Below are positions 57,880 to 64,000 of a DNA stretch of 64,000 bases, one piece after another (the stretch's first letter is position 1; each line of letters starts with the position of its first letter). Source of the DNA: Bryobacterales bacterium (lineage in GTDB: Bacteria; Acidobacteriota; Terriglobia; Bryobacterales; Bryobacteraceae); the NCBI GenBank assembly GCA_003166865.1, contig PMUP01000050.1:28283-92282 (forward strand). The letters are read 5' to 3'. The notes beneath the pieces were generated by a model. That model was not told the DNA's origin and did not search any database. It saw only the letters and a program-made list of their open reading frames with translations. The translations under genes were made by a program, and so were the position numbers.

Positions 57880-58311
57880 GCCTTCGACTTCGTATTAGTC
57901 GCGTGAAGAGCGTGAAATCGACTGGCATCCGCGTTGGGAACTGGTTGTCGCAGCGCCAGGCCCAAGCACTTCTCAGTGCCGAACATTGCGACGGTTCGCG
58001 GTCTCCGCGATCGCGCTATTCTTGCCGTCCCTCTGGGCTGCGGTCTCCTGCGGGGTCGCGGCGCTCACGTTCGCGCATGTCCAACGACGCGACGGCCGTT
58101 GGCGCATCGTCGATCTCAGGGGAAAGCACGGCCGCGTCCGCACGACGCCGATGCCGACTTGGGTCAAGGTGGCGATTGATGCTTGGACTTCCGCGGGTGG
58201 AGTCGTTGAAGGCTATGTCTTCCGGCCCGTGAGTCGCGCCGATCGAGTTGCGGGCGATCGATTGGGCGAGAAGGTGGTATGGCAAATGCTCCGGGAGTAT
58301 GCGGCGGGGCT
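57880..58311 (+). pseudogene. Tyrosine recombinase N-terminal/middle remnant (islet right end), two frameshifts
   Basis: Three frames join up. The first has STGIRVGNWLSQRQAQALL (to about 57970). The second has NIATVRGLRDRAILAV and LGCGLLR (to about 58050). The third has VAALTFAHVQRRDGRWRIVD, LRGKHGRVRTTPMP and VWQMLREYAAGL (to about 58311). This is the integrase SAM-like N domain followed by the first part of the catalytic domain (GLRDRAxxxxLxGCGLRRSE region with the Arg area). The remaining catalytic end is not here; a matching end is at 53478-53606. The last few codons read into direct repeat copy B. Confidence 0.75.
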
Positions 58312-58480
58312 CGGCAAGCCGTAGAGTCTGTCTAAGTCACTGTTCCAGGCAAATCGCCTAGGTTCGGCGCCGATGCCGATGACCCAGAAATAAAGGGCGC
58401 CCACAATGAGCAACGCCGCGAGCGGCGATCCGATACTTGGGGTGCACGCACGCCTCCTGGGCTACCTAGTTTATCGGAGA
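58312..58480. repeat. Direct repeat copy B (decayed 5' end of membrane-protein gene)
   Basis: Matches 52572-52743. On the minus strand its translation reads LIVGALYFWVIGIGAEPRRF, clearly the N-terminus of the membrane protein of 50745-52709 with changes, but it loses the frame soon after. The stop codon of the GT2-methyltransferase gene (58466-58468) lies inside it. So this copy is the original junction between that gene and the membrane-protein gene. Confidence 0.9.
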
Positions 58481-59896
58481 CTCCTTGATGGCTCCCTTGA
58501 TACCGACGGCGATTATGGAGGTTGGACTCCAGGGTAAGGAGTCGTCGATCCGGCGCCACAGCCACACTAACCGGTCGAAGTTCTTAAGCTGCAAGCGGCT
58601 GATGGTCCTTCGTTTCAAAATAGTTCCGTTGAGCCACCAGCCTGGCCGGGAAGCCCGGTTAAAGCGTAAGACCTTGTGCACGTCGAAACCGGCATCGGTC
58701 ATTCTTTGACGTAACTGATCTTCGGAGTACCGCCGAAAGTGCCCTAGTTCCTCATCGAGGGAATTGAAGATGCTCTGTCCCTCGGGGACCAGAATCACCG
58801 CACGGCCGCCTGGTTCGAGCATCGAACGAATGTTTCGCAAGGCCTCGAGGTCGTCTTCGATGTGCTCCAGAACATTGAGGCACACCACGGTATCCATCTG
58901 GCCGCTGAATGCTGCATGGCCTTGCGGATCAGCCGCGTTCAGTTCCGCGGTTTCGAGACGGGGCCGCTCGGAAAGGCGGCTTCTGAGACGCTCCAGGTGT
59001 TCACAATCGATGTCGGTGGCGACGTACCTCTTTCGCCCCGCTAAGAGCAGGCGTGTGAGATTGCCCATGCCGGCCCCGATTTCGATGACCCTTTTCCCGA
59101 TGTACGGATGGATGGTATCGGCCATCCATCGATTGAAATGCGGCGCACTGGCAAAGGCATCCAGAATATCCTTGTCTTTGGCTACATAAATATCGTTCGA
59201 AAGCGAAGTCTTGAGAATCACCCAGAAGGCTTCGAAGGCATCCTTCAAGCCGATCTTCTTGCCCTCCTCATAAGTTCGCCCGCTGTAGCTGATGGGGGTC
59301 TCATAGATGCGGGCCTGCCGCTTGGCCAGCTTGATGGTGATCTCGGGTTCGAATCCAAAACGTTGGCTCCGCACTGGAATACTCCGCAGAAGAGACGTGC
59401 GAAAAGCTTTATAGCAGGTTTCCATATCCGTGAGATTCAGATCCGCGAACACGTTGCACATTCCCGTCAACAGATGATTGGCGAGTGAATGCCAGAAGTA
59501 CAGAACACGCCTCTCGCCGCTGGTCAGAAACCGCGAACCGAATACTGCGTCGGCGCGCCCATCCATCAATGGACCCAAGAGCTTCGAGTACTCATTGGGG
59601 TTGTATTCGAGATCGGCGTCCTGGATGATGCAGAATTCCCCGTGCGCCTCCCCAATCGCCCGGCGAATGGCTGCTCCCTTGCCTTGATTGCGGGTGGTCT
59701 TCAGCAAGCGAATTGCGCCTGGGTATTTCTCCGCGACGGCTTCCACTTCCTGCAGGGAGGCGTCCGTTGAGCCATCATCAACGACGATGATCTCCCGTTC
59801 GACACCCTCCGGCAGCGGAGCGGCGATAACTCGCTCCAGCAAGGTCGCTACAAACTCCTCCTCGTTGTACAGCGGTACCAGAATCGAGAATTTCAT
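58466..59896 (-). CDS. Fused GT2 glycosyltransferase - SAM methyltransferase
   Basis: About 476 residues from ATG 59896 (MKFSILVPLYNEEEFV); a GTG at 59917 is in frame. The N-terminal GT2 (about 1-245) has VVDDGSTDASLQEV, IQDADLEYNPNEY, GSRFLTSGERR and DMETCYKAFR, as in polyprenyl-phosphate-sugar synthases. The C-terminal part (about 255-470) is a class I methyltransferase: VIEIGAGMGNLTRLL, VVCLNVLEHIEDD, PEGQSIFNSLDEELGHFRR. It would both transfer and methylate, or modify, a sugar. It ends in repeat copy B. Probably cytoplasmic side of the membrane. Confidence 0.9.
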   Translation of the reverse strand: MKFSILVPLYNEEEFVATLLERVIAAPLPEGVEREIIVVDDGSTDASLQEVEAVAEKYPGAIRLLKTTRNQGKGAAIRRAIGEAHGEFCIIQDADLEYNPNEYSKLLGPLMDGRADAVFGSRFLTSGERRVLYFWHSLANHLLTGMCNVFADLNLTDMETCYKAFRTSLLRSIPVRSQRFGFEPEITIKLAKRQARIYETPISYSGRTYEEGKKIGLKDAFEAFWVILKTSLSNDIYVAKDKDILDAFASAPHFNRWMADTIHPYIGKRVIEIGAGMGNLTRLLLAGRKRYVATDIDCEHLERLRSRLSERPRLETAELNAADPQGHAAFSGQMDTVVCLNVLEHIEDDLEALRNIRSMLEPGGRAVILVPEGQSIFNSLDEELGHFRRYSEDQLRQRMTDAGFDVHKVLRFNRASRPGWWLNGTILKRRTISRLQLKNFDRLVWLWRRIDDSLPWSPTSIIAVGIKGAIKESPIN

Positions 59897-59940
59897 CCGT
59901 TCTTCATCATCGAACACCAGGAGCGGCGCGTGGGAGACCT

Positions 59941-61524
59941 CTATGCACTATGCGGAGGTTTCGTGATTTTGGACACCAGATTTCGGCCCAGGATCGCGGA
60001 GGCAGCGATGGCTCCGCCGAAGAGCGCGCCGGCCACACCGAGCGATGCAACATCTTGACCGGTGAGATATAGATTGCGCACCGTGGTGTGCGGAGTGAGC
60101 GAGCGCAAGCGAAAACGCTCGGGCGTGGCAGCGAGTCCGTAAGCTTCGCCTTTGGGATAGTTCATGAAGTGGCGCGTGGTGAGCGGAGTGGACAGCTCGG
60201 CGTGATCGATCTTATCTGCGATGGCGGGGACGGCGCGCTCGAGTTCTTGCTGGAGCCGTTGGGCGAGCGTTTGTTTGAAGGCGTCGTATTCAGTGCCGCG
60301 CTTTTTCCAGCGCGAGTTTTCGAACGGCGCGAACCACTGATACGGGACGAAGACGATGGCTTCGAGCGTCGCTCGGTCCGGGTACTTGCGTTCGAAATCG
60401 GGATCCTTCGCCGAAGGAAACGAGATGTAGACCACCGGAAAAGGAGCCGACGGATCGTTGATGAAGCGCGCGAAGTTGGCGTCGTGATCGGCGGACGGGT
60501 ATATCCACAGGTTCGTGCCGTTTAGACCAAGGCTGGCGGCGCTTTGCTTGACGCCGACGTACAGGCTCAAGTGGGCGATCGATCCAGGAATGCGGCGGAG
60601 GTCCTCGATGATCGGCTGCGGCTGACGGACCAAGCGCTCGAACGTATTGCGCGCGCCGGCGTCGCTGATGACGAGATTCGCGTGGAACTCGCGGCCATCC
60701 GCCATTTTGACGCCAGTGGCTTGGCCGTTTTGAACGACGATCTCCTGGACATCGGCGCTGACGACTATTTTCCCGCCGTGGCGCTCGATCAACGGAGCGA
60801 TGGTTTCGGCGATGCGTGCCGCGCCTCCGATGGGATAGCTGGCGCCGTTGAAATAGTGGCTGGCAATGATGGCGTGAATTCCGAAACTGCTTTGCGCGGG
60901 AGGCAAGCCGTAGTCGCCCCACTGGGCGGTGAGAACGGCGATGAGCTCTGGATTGCGCGTGAAGCGGTGCAGGACATCCAGCGTGGAGTGCGAAGCCCAG
61001 CGTAGGAATGGAGCACGCATGAAGGGGCCTGCCAGCCAAGCTGCGGCGCGGGGGATGGCTTTTTCGGCGAAGTAGAGGCGGCTCCATTTTTCGGCGGATT
61101 GCACGGCAGCCAGGTAGCCGTCGATGGCCGCGCCTTCGGAGGGGAAATAGTCCTTCAATCGAGCGCGAAGACCCTCGATGCCGGTGGGGAAATCAAACGT
61201 CCGGCCTCCGATCAGGACTCGGTCGTAAACGTCCGGCATGGGTGCCCACTCGAGCTTCCAGCCGGTGAGGTGGTCAAAAGCGGCGCGCAAAGGCGAGGAG
61301 GGATCTTGCAGGTCGCCGACATAATGCACACCGACGTCCCACGAATATCCGGGGCGGCGGAAGCTATGCGTGTAGCCGCCGGCGGTATAGTGGCGCTCGA
61401 GCACCAGCACCTTGCGCGATGCGTATTTGGACAGCAGAGCCGCGGTGGTGAGACCGCCGATTCCCGAGCCAATGACAATCGCGTCCCAGCGGTCGTCCAA
61501 AGCCTGCTGTTTATAGGAGATCAC
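59941..61524 (-). CDS. FAD-dependent RetSat/phytoene-desaturase-like oxidoreductase
   Basis: A 527-residue flavoprotein. The Rossmann motif IVIGSGIGGLTTAALL (about 16-31) is followed by VLVLERHYTAGGYTHSF and DVGVHYVG. The C-terminal FAD-binding end is VRNLYLTGQDVASLGVAGAL. This is the carotenoid isomerase/retinol saturase branch, which works on isoprenoid double bonds. No carotenoid pathway genes are adjacent, so the substrate is open. Followed by the LLM gene upstream by 24 bp on the same strand. Confidence 0.9.
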   Translation of the reverse strand: MISYKQQALDDRWDAIVIGSGIGGLTTAALLSKYASRKVLVLERHYTAGGYTHSFRRPGYSWDVGVHYVGDLQDPSSPLRAAFDHLTGWKLEWAPMPDVYDRVLIGGRTFDFPTGIEGLRARLKDYFPSEGAAIDGYLAAVQSAEKWSRLYFAEKAIPRAAAWLAGPFMRAPFLRWASHSTLDVLHRFTRNPELIAVLTAQWGDYGLPPAQSSFGIHAIIASHYFNGASYPIGGAARIAETIAPLIERHGGKIVVSADVQEIVVQNGQATGVKMADGREFHANLVISDAGARNTFERLVRQPQPIIEDLRRIPGSIAHLSLYVGVKQSAASLGLNGTNLWIYPSADHDANFARFINDPSAPFPVVYISFPSAKDPDFERKYPDRATLEAIVFVPYQWFAPFENSRWKKRGTEYDAFKQTLAQRLQQELERAVPAIADKIDHAELSTPLTTRHFMNYPKGEAYGLAATPERFRLRSLTPHTTVRNLYLTGQDVASLGVAGALFGGAIAASAILGRNLVSKITKPPHSA

Positions 61525-61548
61525 GGAGTGTGCGCCACAGCCGCGCGA

Positions 61549-62739
61549 CTAGTGGTGGCCGGCAGCGCGGATAACCATTTCGGCCTGAGGCGCATCCAGC
61601 TTGGGTTTGCGAGCCATGGCTTTTTCGTTGATGCGGGCGCGGCGCTCGGCTTGTTTGGCACCGCTCGCGAGGTCTCGATCCTTGAACTCGGGCAGCACTT
61701 CGTTCGAAAACAACTGGATGGAAGAGCACAGCAGATCGTGCGGGATTTTCCCGGCTTGCGCGATGCACAGGACTTGGTCGATACCGGCTTGCTCGAAATC
61801 GCGCAGGCGCTGGCGCAACTGTTCGGGCGTGCCGACGCAATCCTGGATGCGGCCTTCGGGAGGCGCGAATTCCTTGGGATTGTTTTTGTATTCATCCCAA
61901 ATATCGGTTTTGCAGGGACGATGCTCGCCGAAAAAGCTGTAGTGCCCAAGTCCATAGAGGAAGAAGCCGTAGCTTTCGGCGCCGATTCGTTCCACGCGGG
62001 CTTGATCGCGATCGCACAGAAACGGCGCGGCCACCGCGAAATTCGGATTCACGGCGTAACCCAAAGGCTCGCATTCGTTTTCGATGACCTGGTAGTAATC
62101 CTTCACCCACTGACGCGCTTCTTCGGGGCTGACAAAGGAAAACGTCAGCGCGCCGAGACCGAGTTTGGCCGCTTGGATAATCGATTCACGGCGCGAGCAG
62201 GCCATCCATAGCGGCGGATGCGGTTTCTGATAGGGCTTGGGGATGACATTGCGCGGCGGAATTTTGACGAACTGGCCCTGGTAGCCGGTGAATGGATCTT
62301 CCACCAGCATCCGCACGGCGATGCGTATGCCTTCCAACTGCATGTTCTTTTTCTCGGACTGGGGCACGAGAAATCCGCCCAGCTCGGTTTCCGTAGCGCC
62401 CGCGCCGGTGCCAAATTCGACGCGGCCATCGCTAATGAGATCGAGCGTCGCGATGCGCTCGGCCACGCGCGCTGGATGATTGATGTAAAGCGGCGTTTGT
62501 ACGATGCCATGGCCGATGCGGACGTTCCTGGTGCGCTGGCTGACCGCGGCCAGAAAAACTTCCGGGGCGGACGAATGGGCGTATTCTTCCAGGAAGTGAT
62601 GTTCGGTGGCCCAAACGTAGTCGTATCCGCATTGATCGGAAAGCACAGCCTGCTCGAGCGCATTCTTGAGAAGCGTATGCTCGGAATCGCGGACCCAGGG
62701 CCGCGGGAGCTGATGTTCGTAGAAGCCGCCGAATTTCAT
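61549..62739 (-). CDS. LLM class flavin-dependent monooxygenase
   Basis: A 396-residue luciferase-like TIM-barrel enzyme. Family landmarks are YDYVWATEHHFLEEY, RIGHGIVQTPLY, HPARVAERIATLDLISDGR, FGTGAGATETELGGF, KPHPPLWMACSR and GTPEQLRQRLRDFEQAGID. It uses FMNH2 from a separate reductase to oxygenate a substrate. The FMN-reductase gene at 62805 is divergent 65 bp away and is a good candidate electron donor. Substrate unknown. Confidence 0.93.
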   Translation of the reverse strand: MKFGGFYEHQLPRPWVRDSEHTLLKNALEQAVLSDQCGYDYVWATEHHFLEEYAHSSAPEVFLAAVSQRTRNVRIGHGIVQTPLYINHPARVAERIATLDLISDGRVEFGTGAGATETELGGFLVPQSEKKNMQLEGIRIAVRMLVEDPFTGYQGQFVKIPPRNVIPKPYQKPHPPLWMACSRRESIIQAAKLGLGALTFSFVSPEEARQWVKDYYQVIENECEPLGYAVNPNFAVAAPFLCDRDQARVERIGAESYGFFLYGLGHYSFFGEHRPCKTDIWDEYKNNPKEFAPPEGRIQDCVGTPEQLRQRLRDFEQAGIDQVLCIAQAGKIPHDLLCSSIQLFSNEVLPEFKDRDLASGAKQAERRARINEKAMARKPKLDAPQAEMVIRAAGHH

Positions 62740-62804
62740 GCAGGTAAGTACCTTATGACGTTTTAGAAGTTACCATTGTTACGGAGCGTTAACCATGACC
62801 CGAA

Positions 62805-63671
62805 ATGGCTAGTTCGCGTCCATTCGGCTCTCGTCCCTTCATAGTAGGGATCGGAGGGACCACGCGCCCGGAGTCCTCTTCAGAGAAAGCCTTGCGCTAT
62901 GCGCTCGCGCTGGCGGCGGCCGAGGGCGCGGACATTGAGCTATTCGACGGCGCGAGCATCAACCTTCCGATGTATGCGCCGGAATCGGCCGAGAGGTCGG
63001 AGGGGGCCGAGCGGATGGTAGCGGCCCTGCGGCGCGCGAATGGGGTGATTCTTTCGACGCCCTGCTATCACGGATCGGTCTCGGGGTTGGTGAAGAACGC
63101 GCTGGACTACAGCGAGGACATGTGCAAAGATCCGGAGCCCTATCTGGACGGGCGCGCGGTGGGGCTGATCGTGTGCGGTCACGGATGGCAATCCACTGGC
63201 GTGGTGTTGACGGCATTCCGGTCGATCGTACACGCGCTACGCGGCTGGCCAACGCCGATGGGAGTGGCGATCAATACGCTGGTGGAACGCTTCGACGAAA
63301 GCGGCGCGGGAACACAAGAGCACACGGCGCGGCAGATGGCGGTCATGGTGGGGCAAGTGATCGAATTCGCGCGGCTGCGGTCCCAGCTTGCGAAACCAAG
63401 TCCTCCCGAGGCTGGTCTACATGAGGGAGGCACTATGCCGGAAAAACGGACCATCGAGCGGGCGCGCAAAGACGCGCGAGAAGGCAAAGCGGCGAGCACG
63501 CAAGCGGGCGAATTTGTTCGAGAGGAGATGGACCATGTCCAGGAGGGCAAGCACACCGTCAGTTCGCGGGAACAGGCCATCGCGATCGGGCTTTCGAAGG
63601 CGCGGCGCGCGGGGGTAAAGCTTGGGCCGCCGAAGAAGGGCAAGGCGCGAGCCAAGCGATCAGGGCGGTAA
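62805..63671 (+). CDS. NADPH-dependent FMN reductase fused to DUF6496
   Basis: A 288-residue frame. Residues 1 to about 200 are a flavodoxin-fold FMN reductase: FIVGIGGTTRPESSSEKALR (phosphate loop), FDGASINLPMY, VILSTPCYHGSVSGLVKNALD. Residues about 211-288 are DUF6496 (KAASTQAGEFVREEMDHVQ, SSREQAIAIGLSKARRAGVK) with a basic end. An internal GAGGGAGG (63423-63430) before ATG 63435 is exactly the start of DUF6496, so that part may also be made alone. Upstream, ACGGAG sits best for a five-codon leader (ATG 62795, MTRNG, stop 62810-62812) overlapping the start. Divergent from the LLM monooxygenase, a likely flavin partner. Confidence 0.85.
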   Translation: MASSRPFGSRPFIVGIGGTTRPESSSEKALRYALALAAAEGADIELFDGASINLPMYAPESAERSEGAERMVAALRRANGVILSTPCYHGSVSGLVKNALDYSEDMCKDPEPYLDGRAVGLIVCGHGWQSTGVVLTAFRSIVHALRGWPTPMGVAINTLVERFDESGAGTQEHTARQMAVMVGQVIEFARLRSQLAKPSPPEAGLHEGGTMPEKRTIERARKDAREGKAASTQAGEFVREEMDHVQEGKHTVSSREQAIAIGLSKARRAGVKLGPPKKGKARAKRSGR

Positions 63672-63708
63672 GCGCTTCCCCGAGCTTCACTTGGTACTCT
63701 TTTTTTGC

Positions 63709-63749
63709 TTGACAGTTACTGCAGCCTCATTTATCCTATGCATAGGATA
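63709..63749 (+). promoter_or_regulatory. Promoter with perfect 18-bp palindrome before padR
   Basis: TTGACA (63709-63714), a 17-base spacer and TATCCT (63732-63737) form a sigma-70-like promoter. TATCCTATGCATAGGATA (63732-63749) is a perfect palindrome covering the -10 region and ending 11 bases before the padR start. A PadR dimer bound there would block its own promoter. Confidence 0.8.
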
Positions 63750-63760
63750 GCGAGGTATAC

Positions 63761-64000
63761 ATGAACTTCAAGGGGACCCTTCCCACGTTGATTCTAGAGG
63801 CATTGGAGCAGGAGCCCAGCCACGGCTACCGCATCGCGCAGCGGATTAAAGAGCGCTCGCACGGCGTTTTGGACTTCAAAGAAGGCACCTTGTATCCGGC
63901 CCTCCATAAGTTGGACAACGAGGGACTAGTGGAGTCGTTCGAAGGCATCGAAAAAGGCCGGCCGCGGCGCTACTACCGCATCACGGAATCGGGGCACGGA
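63761..64000 (+). CDS. PadR-family transcriptional regulator, partial at window end
   Basis: The first 80 codons read MNFKGTLPTLILEALEQEPS, then HGYRIAQRIKERSHGVLDF, EGTLYPALHKLDNEGLVES and GRPRRYYRITESG. This is the PadR winged helix with the HGYxI, GTLYPxLxxLE and RRYYxIT motifs. The gene continues beyond the window. In Acidobacteria such genes often precede MacB-like permease genes, but what follows is not visible. It probably represses itself through the palindrome just upstream. Confidence 0.93.
   Translation, partial: MNFKGTLPTLILEALEQEPSHGYRIAQRIKERSHGVLDFKEGTLYPALHKLDNEGLVESFEGIEKGRPRRYYRITESGHG

Overview
The window is high-GC bacterial chromosome and most resembles a soil Acidobacteriota of the Solibacter/Bryobacterales type. 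This is inferred from the gene families: DUF1592/DUF1552 and DUF1549/DUF1553 + DUF1501 secreted-protein modules, a DUF6152 protein with its secreted neighbours, a PQQ dehydrogenase with an N-terminal haem domain, ankyrin and SMP-30 proteins, many small secreted catabolic proteins, and a PadR regulator at the right edge. No rRNA, tRNA or CRISPR array was seen.

Left part (1-5.3 kb) is eroded: the end of an MmgE/PrpD gene, a frameshifted coiled-coil membrane protein, a citrate-type MFS transporter with an internal deletion, one intact MFS transporter, a secreted cupin and the tail of a tyrosine recombinase. From 5.5 to 14 kb lie a CurA-like reductase, a secreted HpaI-type aldolase, a Rieske oxygenase, a RES-Xre toxin-antitoxin pair, a marR-ABC transporter operon divergent from a quinone-oxidoreductase gene around a 17-bp palindrome, and an RRM protein.

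From 14 to 37 kb the genes look like an extracellular/periplasmic oxidative and polymer-degrading complement: a DUF1592-DUF1552-ankyrin operon, a DUF1549/1553-DUF1501-cytochrome/HhH-hydrolase operon, a PQQ dehydrogenase, SMP-30, SnoaL-like, CMD-like and ferritin-like proteins, plus a VapBC pair, DUF1697 and an ABC-F protein.

From 38 to 43.3 kb is a compact five-gene signalling operon: response regulator fused to an anti-sigma-type ATPase, a coiled-coil protein, a membrane OmpA-domain protein whose cytoplasmic part looks roadblock/longin-like, a Rab-like small GTPase and a hybrid histidine kinase with HPt. It is the best candidate for an undescribed system.

From 43.3 to 50.7 kb are a nucleoside hydrolase, a carboxylesterase with three small secreted proteins, a tandem alpha/beta-hydrolase that has lost both nucleophile serines, and a cupin. 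From 50.7 to 60 kb is a surface-polysaccharide region. About 5.6 kb carrying two methyltransferases, a glycosyltransferase and galE sits between two ~170-bp direct copies of the 5' end of a membrane-protein gene, with pieces of a tyrosine recombinase inside each end. The right end holds a RetSat-like oxidoreductase, an LLM flavoprotein, an FMN reductase fused to DUF6496, and a partial padR gene with a perfect 18-bp operator-like palindrome.
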